The position numbers and the translations under genes are program-made. A model generated the notes under the pieces. The model was not told the DNA's origin, did not search any database, and was given only the letters and a program-made list of their open reading frames with translations. A DNA stretch of 64,000 nt from Psychrobacillus sp. FSL K6-4046. GTDB lineage: Bacteria; Bacillota; Bacilli; Bacillales_A; Planococcaceae. Each line of letters begins with the position of its first letter. Position 1 is the first letter of the stretch. Positions 29,326-38,412 of this stretch are shown here, one piece after another. The stretch lies in the NCBI RefSeq assembly GCF_038624605.1, contig NZ_CP152020.1, positions 1,357,312 through 1,421,311 on the forward strand. The letters run 5' to 3'.

Positions 29326-30330
29326 ATGTCAGCTTCAATTGCAATCAATGGTTTTGGAAGAATCGGTAGAATGGTATTTCGCCAAGCGATCGTACAAGAG
29401 GAACTTAATGTAGTAGCTATTAATGCTAGATACCCATTAGAAACTTTAGCTCACCTAATAAGATATGATTCTACACATGGAACTTTCTCTGGAGAAATTG
29501 AGATTGGGGATAATGCTCTAATCGTAAATGGTAAACATGTACAGATCGTCAACGAGCGTGAGCCAGAAAAGCTTCCATGGAAAGAATTGAATGTAGATAT
29601 CGTAATTGAATCTACTGGTAAATTTAATGATGGAGAAAAAGCTTCTGGTCACATAAAAGCTGGGGCTAAGAAGGTTGTTATTACAGCGCCTGCCAAAAAT
29701 GAAGACGCAACGATTGTCATTGGTGTAAACGATGAAAAGCTAGACGTAGTAAATCACCAAATCATCTCAAATGCAAGCTGTACAACTAATTGTTTGGCAC
29801 CAGTAGTAAAAGTATTAAACGATGCCTTTGGTATTGAAAACGGTTTAATGACTACAGTTCATGCCTATACAAATGACCAAAATAATTTAGATAATCCCCA
29901 TAAAGATTTAAGACGTGCGCGTTCATGCGGGCAATCTATTATTCCTACTTCGACCGGTGCAGCGAAAGCCCTTTCACTTGTATTGCCAGAGCTAGAAGGA
30001 AAGATTCATGGAATGGCTTTACGCGTTCCTACTCCTAATGTTTCTTTAGTAGATTTAGTTGTGGATGTTCAACAAGAAGTGACAGCGGAAGAAGTAAATG
30101 CTGCGTTCCAAAAAGCAGCCGAGGGCTCTATGAAGGGCATTTTGGGAATTACGCATGAGCCATTGGTTTCGATTGATTTCAATACAACTACTAATTCTAG
30201 TACTGTAGATGGACTGACTACTATGGTAATGGGTAAAACAAAAGTTAAAGTACTTGCTTGGTATGATAATGAATGGGGTTATTCTGCAAGAGTGGTAGAC
30301 TTAGCTAAAAAAGTTGCAAGTGGATTGTAA
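29326..30330 (+). CDS. gapB: Glyceraldehyde-3-phosphate dehydrogenase, GapB type
   Basis: 334 residues from the ATG 8 nt after AGGAGGA; upstream in-frame sequence has no start signal. NGFGRIGRMVFRQ is the nucleotide-binding start. VAINARYPLETLAHLIRYDS lacks the aspartate that follows the second strand in NAD-specific enzymes (VNDL), which fits the NADP-preferring, gluconeogenic GapB. ASCTTNCLAP holds the catalytic cysteine, and WYDNEWGYSARV is near the end. Position between coaE and speD matches gapB. It runs the reverse glycolytic step during growth on gluconeogenic carbon. Confidence 0.94.
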   Translation: MSASIAINGFGRIGRMVFRQAIVQEELNVVAINARYPLETLAHLIRYDSTHGTFSGEIEIGDNALIVNGKHVQIVNEREPEKLPWKELNVDIVIESTGKFNDGEKASGHIKAGAKKVVITAPAKNEDATIVIGVNDEKLDVVNHQIISNASCTTNCLAPVVKVLNDAFGIENGLMTTVHAYTNDQNNLDNPHKDLRRARSCGQSIIPTSTGAAKALSLVLPELEGKIHGMALRVPTPNVSLVDLVVDVQQEVTAEEVNAAFQKAAEGSMKGILGITHEPLVSIDFNTTTNSSTVDGLTTMVMGKTKVKVLAWYDNEWGYSARVVDLAKKVASGL

Positions 30331-30417
30331 TATCGGAATAACTTATTATTTAATTTAATTGAGTCTGACATTATGCTTTACTAATGAATATTTTTTCCTA
30401 ATATTAACATAATACCT

Positions 30418-30452
30418 ACCTCTTTCTAGTATTACTAGAAAGAGGTTTTTTT
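30418..30452 (+). terminator. Terminator of gapB
   Basis: A 13-bp perfect stem ACCTCTTTCTAGT/ACTAGAAAGAGGT with a 3-nt loop, then six T. Confidence 0.9.
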
Positions 30453-30455
30453 ATA

Positions 30456-30484
30456 TTGCACTATTAGTTAAAATGTTTTATAAT
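30456..30484 (+). promoter_or_regulatory. Sigma-A promoter of speD
   Basis: TTGCAC at 30456-30461, a 17-bp spacer and TATAAT at 30479-30484. The resulting leader is about 115 nt long. Confidence 0.75.
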
Positions 30485-30544
30485 GGAAATCGTGTACTTC
30501 TAGTACATAGACTACTTAAAGGGTTAGGACCTCTTAGGACTAAC

Positions 30545-30600
30545 TTTCCCCCGTGGTAGTCAACTTTGATGTTAAAAATAAAACTTATCAAAGGGGGAAA
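30545..30600 (+). promoter_or_regulatory. speD leader with ribosome-site-masking complement
   Basis: TTTCCCCC at 30545-30552 is perfectly complementary to GGGGGAAA at 30593-30600, which includes the speD ribosome site. Pairing would hide it within a 56-nt hairpin. The regulator is unknown. Confidence 0.45.
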
Positions 30601-30606
30601 CGGACA

Positions 30607-30990
30607 TTGGAGACAATGGGACGTCACATTATTGCAGAACTATGGGAGTGCGATTTCGACAAACTTAACGATATGCAATTTATCGAACAAACATTTGTTG
30701 ATGCTGCACTAAAATCAGGTGCAGAAGTTAGAGAAGTTGCATTTCACAAATTTGCACCACAAGGTGTAAGTGGAGTCGTTATAATTTCCGAGTCGCATCT
30801 AACGATTCACAGCTTTCCAGAGCACGGTTATGCAAGCATTGATGTGTATACTTGTGGTGATTTAGATCCATCAATCGCGGCTAACTATATTGCAGATGCT
30901 CTTAATGCTGGAACACGCGAAACGCTCGAAATGCCACGTGGAATGGGTCCAGTCAAGGCACCTAAAGAACGCATGACAGTTCAAGTGTAA
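30607..30990 (+). CDS. speD: S-adenosylmethionine decarboxylase proenzyme
   Basis: 127 residues from a TTG start, [20 protein letters not shown], after AAGGGGG. This start puts the self-cleavage Glu-Ser at residues 62-63 (IISES), so Ser63 becomes the pyruvoyl cofactor, agreeing with the Bacillus numbering. [20 protein letters not shown] and the conserved CGDLDPS follow. It makes decarboxylated AdoMet for spermidine synthesis. It is flanked by gapB and nrdR as in B. subtilis and has its own promoter, leader and terminator. Confidence 0.95.
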   Translation: METMGRHIIAELWECDFDKLNDMQFIEQTFVDAALKSGAEVREVAFHKFAPQGVSGVVIISESHLTIHSFPEHGYASIDVYTCGDLDPSIAANYIADALNAGTRETLEMPRGMGPVKAPKERMTVQV

Positions 30991-31013
30991 TGAAACATGA
31001 ACAAAACTGAGTG

Positions 31014-31042
31014 AGCAGAGGAATTTATTCCTCTGCTTTTTC
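31014..31042 (+). terminator. Terminator of speD
   Basis: A 10-bp stem AGCAGAGGAA/TTCCTCTGCT with a TTTA loop, followed by TTTT. Confidence 0.85.
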
Positions 31043-31108
31043 GATTTTATGAGGAAAAGTTGTTATAATAGGTATACAAAATTAAAGCAAACGTTTAGGA
31101 GAGGTTCT

Positions 31109-31573
31109 ATGAAATGCCCAGCATGCCAATTTAATGGCACTAAAGTGGTCGATTCCAGACCGATAGATGATAATAAGGCAATTAGAAGAAGGAGAGAGTG
31201 TGAGGATTGTGGGTTTCGCTTCACGACCTTTGAAAAGGTAGAGGAAACTCCTTTAATTGTCGTAAAGAAAGATGGATCTCGTGAAGAATTCAGCCGAGAG
31301 AAAATATTGCGAGGGCTAATACGTGCATGTGAGAAGAGACCTGTTGCACTTGACCAATTAGAGGAAGTTGTGTTTTATATTGAAAAGGAACTAAGAAGAA
31401 CAGGTAACTCTGAAGTTAAATCAGAGGAAGTTGGCGAAAAGGTCATGGACAAGCTTGCTGAGATTGATGAGGTTGCCTATGTAAGATTTGCTTCCGTATA
31501 TCGCCAGTTTAAAGACATAAATGTTTTCATTGATGAGTTAAAGGAAATCTTAAAAAAGAATCCTTCATTATAA
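31109..31573 (+). CDS. nrdR: Transcriptional repressor NrdR
   Basis: 154 residues from the ATG after AGGAGAGG. The N-terminal zinc ribbon is CPAC at 3-6 and CEDC about residue 31-34, followed by the ATP-cone domain [19 protein letters not shown]. NrdR represses ribonucleotide reductase genes according to bound ATP or dATP. A TATAAT at about 31065 could be its promoter. It precedes dnaB and dnaI, linking dNTP supply and replication initiation. Confidence 0.96.
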   Translation: MKCPACQFNGTKVVDSRPIDDNKAIRRRRECEDCGFRFTTFEKVEETPLIVVKKDGSREEFSREKILRGLIRACEKRPVALDQLEEVVFYIEKELRRTGNSEVKSEEVGEKVMDKLAEIDEVAYVRFASVYRQFKDINVFIDELKEILKKNPSL

Positions 31574-31600
31574 GCAATTATTTAAGGAGTAGGTAAACAA

Positions 31601-32959
31601 GTGATGTTATATAAGGAGCTACACTCGACAGATACATATATGATTCGCTTGCCGTATTCTTTTTCTGATTATGATCGTCAGCTGCTAACGTTATTTTATC
31701 AGCCACTAGTCGGAGCAGAAAGCATGAGCCTTTATTTGACGTTATGGGCTGATGGAGAAATGCAAAGTGAAAACCAATGGACACATTATCATTTATTAAA
31801 TGTTCTTGGCTTATCATTGGGGAAAGTTTTTCAAGCGAGAATAGCACTAGAAGCAATTGGTCTGCTGCGCACTTGGCAAAAGCCCAATGGAGATGGACGC
31901 AGCTTCTGCTATGAACTTGAAGCTCCTCTAGATGCGGAATCTTTTCTAAAGGATCCTTTGTTATCCATGTTCCTACTAAACAAAATTGGGGAAAGTGCAT
32001 ATAAACAGCTTAGAAGCCGTTACATTCAAACGTCTAACTGGCAACATGAGTATACAGACGTCTCAAGAACCTTTGTGGATGTTTTTAAACCAACTACTAA
32101 AACAGGTTTACCTGCATCAACGGAAGAAAATTTCCAGTCAAAGACACGAAATAGTTCTGTACCTTTCTATTACGAGGATTTCGATTTCTCCTTGCTGCAA
32201 GATGGCCTATCTGAGCAACTGGTTCCGAAGTCTGCCATGACAACAGAAGCTAAGGAAGTAATTGCAAAGCTTGCATTTTTGTATAATCTATCGCCAGTAG
32301 AAATGCAAAAGGTCGTTATTCTAGCTTTGGATGATGAACTTCGTCTTTCGGATGCTAGATTGAAAAAAGCTTGTGCAGAGTATTATAAGCTAACGGTCTC
32401 TCGCACTGCCCCAGTTATTCAAAAAATAGAACCAGCTTCGAAAGTAGTACAAACAGACGAAAAGAAACTAACCAAAGAAGAAGAGCTGATTCAATATTTG
32501 GAAACGACTGCTCCTGCAAAGGTCTTGAAGGATATTGCTAATGGGAAAGAACCTATACTTGCAGACGTTCAGTTAGCCAATTATTTTGTCACGCATTATA
32601 AAATGCCAATCGGGGTAGTTAATGTTCTGTTACAGTATGTGCTTCTTCGTACAGACATGAAGCTGACGAAGAATTATGCTGAAAAGATTGCTTCTCACTG
32701 GATGCGTAAGGACGTTAAGACAGCTAAGGAAGCTATGGAATTAGCAAGAAACGAGCACGAGCAGTACATGAAATGGAAAAGCGAAGGATCTAAGCAAAAG
32801 ACATATTCGAAAAAACCGACTAGAGAAGAAAAGGTGCCAGATTGGTTTTATAAAAAAGATGACGAGTTAAAGCGTACAGGAAAAGAAACGAATGGCATAC
32901 AAGATATAGATGCTGAAAGACAAAAGCTATTAGAAGAACTAGGAATGATGAAAAGGTAG
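31601..32959 (+). CDS. dnaB: Replication initiation and membrane attachment protein DnaB
   Basis: 452 residues. It is recognised by the N-terminal region (YKELHSTDTYMIRLPYSFSD), a C-terminal DnaD-like domain (about 290-400, with ANYFVTHYKMPIGVVNVLL) and position between nrdR and dnaI. In Bacillus it is a helicase co-loader, not the helicase. The start is GTG (31601) or the following ATG; AAGGAGT lies 10-13 nt upstream. The charged linker after residue 395 (KWKSEGSKQKTYSKK...) is typical. The stop lies 9 nt before dnaI. Confidence 0.9.
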   Translation: MMLYKELHSTDTYMIRLPYSFSDYDRQLLTLFYQPLVGAESMSLYLTLWADGEMQSENQWTHYHLLNVLGLSLGKVFQARIALEAIGLLRTWQKPNGDGRSFCYELEAPLDAESFLKDPLLSMFLLNKIGESAYKQLRSRYIQTSNWQHEYTDVSRTFVDVFKPTTKTGLPASTEENFQSKTRNSSVPFYYEDFDFSLLQDGLSEQLVPKSAMTTEAKEVIAKLAFLYNLSPVEMQKVVILALDDELRLSDARLKKACAEYYKLTVSRTAPVIQKIEPASKVVQTDEKKLTKEEELIQYLETTAPAKVLKDIANGKEPILADVQLANYFVTHYKMPIGVVNVLLQYVLLRTDMKLTKNYAEKIASHWMRKDVKTAKEAMELARNEHEQYMKWKSEGSKQKTYSKKPTREEKVPDWFYKKDDELKRTGKETNGIQDIDAERQKLLEELGMMKR

Positions 32960-32968
32960 GTGAAGGAA

Positions 32969-33910
32969 ATGGAACGGATTAATGAAACGCTCAAAAGAGT
33001 AGTCACTCCTGAATTTACTTCTCGATTGGATGAGCTGCAGCAGGAAGTATTAGAGGAACCAAATATACAAGCATTTATAGAGGAAAACTCAGATGAAATA
33101 TCTAAACAGGTAATCAATCGGAGCTTGAGTAAGTTATATGAATATAAATCACAGTCTCATGATTGCAAGGGCTGTCCTTCCTTAGACGAATGTGCGAATT
33201 TTATGAAGGGCTATGAGCCGAAGCTAGTGTTAGACCGAAGCCTAATAGATGTTGAGTATGTAAGGTGTAAACGAGGGGGTATAGAGGATGAGCGTAAAAA
33301 AGTGACCTCTATGATAGACAGTATTCATATGCCTAAAGAGGTGATGGAGGCTAGTCTCTCAAGCTTAGACTTACAAGATGATAGTCGTGTTGTAGCAGTT
33401 CGAGCTGCTAAGGACTTCTTAAATGAATGGGAAAGAACAAATAAATTACCTGCAAAAGGACTTTATATTTACGGAAAGTTTGGAGTCGGTAAGTCCTACT
33501 TATTGGGCGCACTAGCAAACGAACTAGCAGCTAGACATATTCATTCAGTAGTTGTATACGTCCCTGAATTTCTTCGCGAAATGAAACAGGCTATACAAGA
33601 TCAATCTCTTCCTGAAAAAGTAGAGTTTGTAAAAAAAGCACCTGTGCTTATGCTAGACGATATTGGTGCAGAAACAATGTCTAGCTGGACGCGTGATGAA
33701 ATTATAGGAACTATTCTCCACTACAGGATGTCAGAACAGCTTCCAACCTTTATGTCTTCTAACTTTAACTATGATGAATTACAGCATCATCTTTCTTATA
33801 CGCAACGAGGAGAAAAAGAGGTAGTAAAAGCAGGACGTATTATGGAACGGATCAAAGCGCTGACTATCCCAGTTGCTCTTCAAGGGAAGAACTGGAGAGA
33901 GCATAAATAA
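32969..33910 (+). CDS. dnaI: Primosomal protein DnaI (helicase loader ATPase)
   Basis: 313 residues from the ATG (MERINETLKRVV); an in-frame GTG at 32960 abuts the dnaB stop. The N-terminal zinc-binding region has CKGCPSLDEC, and the AAA+ domain has Walker A GKFGVGKSYLLGA and Walker B APVLMLDDIGAE, with sensor MSSNF. It loads the replicative helicase DnaC onto DNA with DnaB and DnaD. It is translationally close to dnaB. Confidence 0.95.
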   Translation: MERINETLKRVVTPEFTSRLDELQQEVLEEPNIQAFIEENSDEISKQVINRSLSKLYEYKSQSHDCKGCPSLDECANFMKGYEPKLVLDRSLIDVEYVRCKRGGIEDERKKVTSMIDSIHMPKEVMEASLSSLDLQDDSRVVAVRAAKDFLNEWERTNKLPAKGLYIYGKFGVGKSYLLGALANELAARHIHSVVVYVPEFLREMKQAIQDQSLPEKVEFVKKAPVLMLDDIGAETMSSWTRDEIIGTILHYRMSEQLPTFMSSNFNYDELQHHLSYTQRGEKEVVKAGRIMERIKALTIPVALQGKNWREHK

Positions 33911-33914
33911 CTAC

Positions 33915-33943
33915 TTGCAAATGCTAAAGTCGTGGCGTATAAT
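33915..33943 (+). promoter_or_regulatory. Sigma-A promoter of thrS
   Basis: TTGCAA at 33915-33920, a 17-bp spacer and TATAAT at 33938-33943, at the start of the T-box leader. Confidence 0.75.
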
Positions 33944-33949
33944 CATTTT

Positions 33950-34206
33950 CATAAGAACAAGTAGATGCGTTGAAGAGGATAATAATCAGTTTGTACGACT
34001 TTTTAGAGAGAGAAGCCTTGGCTGAAAGCTTCTTAAGCACCGGCAATCGATTTACCACCTCCGAGCAGCAGCTGTGAAATTGTAGTAGCAGCTTGCCGGT
34101 CACCGGTCCGTTAACCGATGCAAAGCTTCGTCTATATTCGTATAGATAGAAGAAGGGTGGAACCACGATTTAAACCTCGTCCCTTTACCGGGACGGGGTT
34201 TTTTAT
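33950..34206 (+). promoter_or_regulatory. T-box riboswitch (threonine) of thrS
   Basis: The conserved T-box AAGGGTGGAACCACG is at 34153-34167. It is followed by a terminator stem CCTCGTCCC/GGGACGGGG (34175-34198) and a T run. ACC threonine codons lie in the expected specifier region (34054-34059). Uncharged tRNA-Thr would stabilise the antiterminator. The stem I boundaries are approximate. Confidence 0.92.
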
Positions 34207-34306
34207 TTTGTCTAAAATAATCGTCTTACCTAAACCAGCTAATCTGCTCAAGGGAAGAGCGATTTTAGGCTGATACTTAATCCAAAATTATTAAGGAGTG
34301 TTCAAA

Positions 34307-36235
34307 GTGGCAGATGTTATTAAGTTACAATTTCCAGATGGAGCAGTAAAAGAGTTTCCTTCATCAACAACTACAGAAGAAATAGCACAATCTATTAGTC
34401 CAGGGCTTCGAAAAAAAGCTTTAGCAGGTAAATTAAGCGGTCAGCTGATCGATCTTAAAACACCGATTACTGAGGATGGAGAGATTGCGATTATTACTCC
34501 TGAGTCAGATGAAGCGTTAGAAATTCTGCGTCATAGTTCAGCTCACTTACTGGCACAAGCTGTAAAGCGTCTATTTAAAGATGTTAAGCTAGGAATTGGA
34601 CCAGTCATTGAAAATGGTTTCTACTATGATATTGACTCACCAGAACCAATAACAGCTGATGACTTACCTTTAATAGAAAAAGAAATGAAAAAAATTATTA
34701 GTGAAAACATCGAAATTATTCGTCATGACGTTTCTCGTGAAGAAGCTTTTGAAAAGTTTCAGGATGATGAGTATAAAGTAGAGCTGCTTGAAGCGATACC
34801 AGCTGGAGAACAAGTTTCGATTTACGAGCAAGGAGATTTCTTTGACCTTTGCCGTGGTGTTCATGTTCCTTCTACAGGAAAGCTAAAAGAGTTTAAACTG
34901 CTAAGCATTGCAGGAGCATATTGGAGAGGTAACAGTGACAATAAAATGCTTCAACGTATTTACGGAACTGCCTTCTTTAAAAAAGAGGACCTTCAAGCGC
35001 ATCTTAAAATGTTGGAAGAGGCAAAAGAACGTGACCATCGTAAAATTGGTAAGGAGCTAGAGCTTTTCACTAACTCTTTAAAGGTTGGACAAGGTTTACC
35101 TCTATGGTTACCAAATGGTGCAACTATCCGACGCGTAATTGAGCGTTATATCGTAGACAAGGAGCTAAAGCTTGGTTACAAACACGTTTACACACCAGTT
35201 TTAGGGTCTAAAGAACTTTATGAGACATCAGGACATTGGGAGCATTACCAAGACTCTATGTTCCCTCCTATGGAGATGGATAACGAAACACTAGTATTAC
35301 GTCCAATGAACTGTCCTCACCATATGATGATATTCAAAAACGGTATGCATTCTTATCGTAACCTTCCTCTACGAATCGCGGAGCTAGGAACAATGCACCG
35401 CTATGAAATGTCTGGAGCAGTATCAGGACTTCAACGTGTACGTGGGATGACGTTGAACGATGCCCATTTATTTGTACGTCCAGATCAAATTAAATTGGAA
35501 TTCCAAAAGGTTGTTGAATTAATCATCTCTGTCTATAAAGACTTTGACTTGAAAGATTACTCATTCCGTTTATCTTACAGAGATCCTAACAATAAAGAAA
35601 AGTACTTTGATGATGATGTAATGTGGGAAAAAGCTCAAAGCATGCTAAAAGAAGCTATGGATGAATTAGGATTAGATTATATTGAAGCAGAAGACGAAGC
35701 TGCATTCTACGGTCCAAAACTAGATGTTCAAGTAAAAACTGCTATTGGTAAGGAAGAAACATTATCAACAGTTCAATTAGACTTCTTACTACCAGAGCGC
35801 TTTGATCTAACATATGTAGGGGAAGATGGAAAACCACATCGTCCTGTCGTTATTCACCGTGGAGTAGTTTCTACTATGGAACGTTTTGTTGCATTCCTAA
35901 TAGAAGAATACAAAGGAGCTTTCCCGACTTGGTTGGCACCAGTGCAAGTTGAGATTATTCCAGTTTCTAATGAAGTACATTTCGAGTATGCTAAGCAAAT
36001 TGAAGAGCAATTAGTTGCAGCTGGGTTCCGTGTAGAAATGGATGACCGTGAAGAAAAGCTTGGCTACAAGATTCGCGAAGCACAAATGCAAAAGATTCCT
36101 TATATGCTAGTGCTAGGAGATAAAGAGTTAGAATCAGGTAATGTAAACGTTCGTAAATATGGAGAGCAAAAATCCGAAAGTATTCCGTTCGACGAATTTT
36201 TAGCTCGTCTGCAAGAAGAAGTAGCACATAATTAA
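34307..36235 (+). CDS. thrS: Threonyl-tRNA synthetase
   Basis: 642 residues from the GTG 8 nt after AAGGAG (an earlier in-frame GTG at 34298 overlaps the ribosome site). Domains: TGS (about 1-62), editing domain with [14 protein letters not shown], class II core with [28 protein letters not shown] and [11 protein letters not shown], and a C-terminal anticodon-binding domain. It charges tRNA-Thr and is controlled by the preceding T-box. Confidence 0.97.
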   Translation: MADVIKLQFPDGAVKEFPSSTTTEEIAQSISPGLRKKALAGKLSGQLIDLKTPITEDGEIAIITPESDEALEILRHSSAHLLAQAVKRLFKDVKLGIGPVIENGFYYDIDSPEPITADDLPLIEKEMKKIISENIEIIRHDVSREEAFEKFQDDEYKVELLEAIPAGEQVSIYEQGDFFDLCRGVHVPSTGKLKEFKLLSIAGAYWRGNSDNKMLQRIYGTAFFKKEDLQAHLKMLEEAKERDHRKIGKELELFTNSLKVGQGLPLWLPNGATIRRVIERYIVDKELKLGYKHVYTPVLGSKELYETSGHWEHYQDSMFPPMEMDNETLVLRPMNCPHHMMIFKNGMHSYRNLPLRIAELGTMHRYEMSGAVSGLQRVRGMTLNDAHLFVRPDQIKLEFQKVVELIISVYKDFDLKDYSFRLSYRDPNNKEKYFDDDVMWEKAQSMLKEAMDELGLDYIEAEDEAAFYGPKLDVQVKTAIGKEETLSTVQLDFLLPERFDLTYVGEDGKPHRPVVIHRGVVSTMERFVAFLIEEYKGAFPTWLAPVQVEIIPVSNEVHFEYAKQIEEQLVAAGFRVEMDDREEKLGYKIREAQMQKIPYMLVLGDKELESGNVNVRKYGEQKSESIPFDEFLARLQEEVAHN

Positions 36236-36251
36236 TTATATAATTATATTG

Positions 36252-36280
36252 TTGACAAATAGTTTTGTGGATGGTATAGT
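36252..36280 (+). promoter_or_regulatory. Sigma-A promoter of infC-rpmI-rplT
   Basis: A consensus TTGACA at 36252-36257, a 17-bp spacer and TATAGT at 36275-36280. This is one of the strongest promoters in the window, as fits a ribosomal operon. Confidence 0.85.
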
Positions 36281-36289
36281 TATTTAGGT

Positions 36290-36449
36290 TATTGAATACA
36301 AGTTTGTGGTATAAGAAGAGGCTGCCCGCTTCTCACCTGCTCGACACATTGGTTGTTGACTGGTAAGCACACGATCGACTGTAATATGTAGTTGCTACAT
36401 ATTTCTCATATCGGCGGGCAGACATTAACAGATGTCTGCTCGCTTTTTT
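36290..36449 (+). promoter_or_regulatory. L20 leader (ribosomal protein autoregulation) of infC operon
   Basis: A roughly 160-nt structured leader ends in a terminator, GCGGGCAGACAT/ATGTCTGCTCGC (36414-36443) followed by six T. The complementary GCTGCCCGC at 36321-36329 can pair with GCGGGCAG and so compete with the terminator. In Bacillus, L20 binds this leader and promotes termination. The family assignment is by position and layout. Confidence 0.8.
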
Positions 36450-36537
36450 ATTGGATCGAAAACGGCGTGACTGATTCGTTTCTACGGAATTTATGCCCAA
36501 ACCATGTATTCGCGACACTATCTGGAGGTGGATCATT

Positions 36538-37056
36538 ATTAGCAAAGACATGTATGTGAACGATGGCATTCGAGCACGCGAACTACGCGTTATTGATCAA
36601 AATGGTGATCAATTAGGTTTAAAAACACGTAACGAAGCACTTGAAATAGCAGGTCGTGTAAATTTGGATCTTGTCCTTGTGGCTCCTCAAGCCAAGCCAC
36701 CGGTCGCTCGTATCATGGACTATGGTAAATTCAAATTTGAGCAGCAAAAGAAAGATCGTGAAGTTCGTAAAAATCAAAAAGTTATCGTAATGAAAGAGGT
36801 TCGCTTGAGCCCGACTATCGATGAGCATGATTTCCAAACGAAATTGAAAAACGCGATCAAGTTCCTTGAAAAAGGAGACAAAGTGAAAGCATCTATTCGC
36901 TTTAAAGGTCGTGCCATTACTCATAAAGAGATCGGACAACGAGTTTTAGATAGATTTGCAGAAGCTTGTGCGGAAGTATCCACTATCGAGTCAAAACCGA
37001 AAATGGACGGACGCAGTATGTTCTTGGTGCTTGCACCGAAGAACGAAAAACAGTAA
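36538..37056 (+). CDS. infC: Translation initiation factor IF-3
   Basis: 172 residues if translation starts at the ATT at 36538 (ATT AGC AAA GAC, giving MSKD). This matches the length and start of Geobacillus IF-3. GGAGGTG lies 8-9 nt upstream. ATG codons upstream in frame have no ribosome site. An AUU start is the known device for IF-3 self-control. The protein shows [45 protein letters not shown] and MFLVLAPKN. It binds the 30S subunit and checks the start codon. Confidence 0.93.
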   Translation: MSKDMYVNDGIRARELRVIDQNGDQLGLKTRNEALEIAGRVNLDLVLVAPQAKPPVARIMDYGKFKFEQQKKDREVRKNQKVIVMKEVRLSPTIDEHDFQTKLKNAIKFLEKGDKVKASIRFKGRAITHKEIGQRVLDRFAEACAEVSTIESKPKMDGRSMFLVLAPKNEKQ

Positions 37057-37086
37057 TAGAGTACAATTGTTTAGGAGGAATTCGAC

Positions 37087-37287
37087 ATGCCGAAAATGAA
37101 AACTCACCGTGGAGCTGCAAAGCGTTTCAAAAAAACGGGTACAGGTAAATTAAAACATGACCGTGCTTTTGGAAGCCACTTATTCGCTAACAAATCTACT
37201 AAAGCTAAACGTAAACTACGTAAAACTAAAGTAGCTTCTTCAGGCGATTACAAACGTATCAAAACTTTACTTACTTACATGAAATAA
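37087..37287 (+). CDS. rpmI: 50S ribosomal protein L35
   Basis: 66 residues, strongly basic, starting [20 protein letters not shown], the L35 signature. TAGGAGGA precedes the ATG. It lies between infC and rplT in the universally seen order and is governed by the L20 leader. Confidence 0.98.
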   Translation: MPKMKTHRGAAKRFKKTGTGKLKHDRAFGSHLFANKSTKAKRKLRKTKVASSGDYKRIKTLLTYMK

Positions 37288-37334
37288 TTTAAACGAAATC
37301 AAATTATTCGAAAGAATAGCAGGAGGTAATGAAC

Positions 37335-37694
37335 ATGCCACGCGTAAAAGGCGGAACAGTGACGCGCAAGCGTCGTAAAAAGGTATTAAAATTAGCTAAA
37401 GGTTATTACGGTTCTAAACATACATTATATAAAGTAGCAAACCAACAGGTTATGAAATCTTTAATGTATGCATACCGTGACCGTCGTCAAAAGAAACGTG
37501 AATTCCGTAAACTATGGATCACACGTATCAATGCGGCAGCTCGTATGAACGGACTTTCTTACAGCCGTTTAATGCACGGATTGAAATTAGCTGAAATCGA
37601 AGTAAACCGTAAAATGTTAGCTGAATTAGCTGTAACTGATGCAGCAGCATTTACACAAATTGCTGATTTAGCAAAAAAAGCAATCAACAAATAA
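37335..37694 (+). CDS. rplT: 50S ribosomal protein L20
   Basis: 119 residues from the ATG 8 nt after [22 protein letters not shown]; an in-frame ATG two codons earlier is too close to the ribosome site. [20 protein letters not shown] and [14 protein letters not shown] are standard. It is needed early in 50S assembly and in Bacillus represses its own operon through the leader upstream of infC. Confidence 0.98.
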   Translation: MPRVKGGTVTRKRRKKVLKLAKGYYGSKHTLYKVANQQVMKSLMYAYRDRRQKKREFRKLWITRINAAARMNGLSYSRLMHGLKLAEIEVNRKMLAELAVTDAAAFTQIADLAKKAINK

Positions 37695-37702
37695 GTTAGA
37701 TG

Positions 37703-37736
37703 AAAAGGCTGATAGATTTTCTATCAGCCTTTTTTT
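37703..37736 (+). terminator. Terminator of infC-rpmI-rplT
   Basis: A 13-bp perfect stem AAAAGGCTGATAG/CTATCAGCCTTTT followed by T residues. Confidence 0.92.
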
Positions 37737-37750
37737 ACAATCTAATTTAG

Positions 37751-38040
37751 TTTGCCTGTCGGGGCAGACATAGGGCTTACGCTTTTCTTGTTGTCTAGCT
37801 TCAGCCCCTTGCCCCTCGGGGTCAAATGGATAAAAGCTGCGGTGGCTGGAGAGCTGCCTCCTCGCTTTTCCCCATTTGCCTGTCAGGGGCAGAGATAGGG
37901 GCTTATGCTTTTCATATTGTCTAGCTCCAGCCCCTTGCCCCTCGGGGTCAAATGGATAAAAGCTGCGGTGGCTGGAGAGCTGCCTCCTCGCTTTTCCCCA
38001 TTTGCCTGTCGGGGCAGAGATAGGGGCCTACGCTTTTCTA
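37751..38040 (+). repeat. Palindromic repeat, locus B (one end fragment plus two units)
   Basis: A right-end fragment at 37751-37789 is followed by full units at 37790-37916 and 37917-38040, nearly identical to each other and of the same family as loci A and C. Each has the CTTGCCCCTCGGGGTCAAAT and CCATTTGCCTGTC pairing arms. The second unit ends one base before the AGGAGGA ribosome site of ysdA. Otherwise this 358-bp gap holds only the rplT terminator. Confidence 0.88.
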
Positions 38041-38052
38041 AGGAGGATTATT

Positions 38053-38337
38053 ATGGTTAATGTGATTCTTATTTTAATTTTTTTAATGTCGGTGTCAGCG
38101 TTCCTATTGATGGGCTATGATAAGTCCCAAGCAAAGAAAAGGGGACAAAGAATATCGGAAAAAACATTATGGACTTTTGCAATCTTTGGTGGAGGCATAG
38201 GTGCTTATTTGGGAATGCAGTTATTTCGTCATAAAACATTGCATACTAGCTTTCGTGTAGGCTTTCTTATGCTAATGATCGTGTATGTCTTTCTAATAGT
38301 TTGGCTATTAACGGATAATAGTCCCATAGTATTCTAG
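38053..38337 (+). CDS. ysdA: DUF1294 membrane protein, YsdA-like
   Basis: 94 residues from the ATG after AGGAGGA (38041-38047); the open frame extends upstream through repeat sequence only. Hydrophobic segments (about 2-20, 37-52 and 67-86) and the DUF1294 core LLMGYDKSQAKKRGQRISEK then GGIGAYLGMQLFRHKT are clear. Position after rplT matches ysdA of Bacillus. Function unknown. The adjoining repeat now supplies its 5' region. Confidence 0.88.
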   Translation: MVNVILILIFLMSVSAFLLMGYDKSQAKKRGQRISEKTLWTFAIFGGGIGAYLGMQLFRHKTLHTSFRVGFLMLMIVYVFLIVWLLTDNSPIVF

Positions 38338-38361
38338 ATTCAGTGGTAGAAAATATAATCC

Positions 38362-38387
38362 TGAAACCTTTCACTTAGTAAATCGTA
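38362..38387 (+). promoter_or_regulatory. Sigma-W-type ECF promoter of the 69-aa membrane protein gene
   Basis: TGAAAC at 38362-38367, a 16-bp spacer and CGTA at 38384-38387, 25 nt before the ATG at 38413. Confidence 0.7.
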
Positions 38388-38412
38388 TAAAACTAATGAG
38401 AGGACTGAGAAG

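Noticed and set aside
31578-32000. 140-codon open frame opposite dnaB
   Set aside because: It is antisense to a well-supported conserved gene and lacks a ribosome site.
33924-34166. Minus-strand open frame in the thrS leader
   Set aside because: The region is explained by the T-box leader and its promoter.
36333-36569. Minus-strand open frame in the infC leader
   Set aside because: The region is explained by the L20 leader and the infC start.
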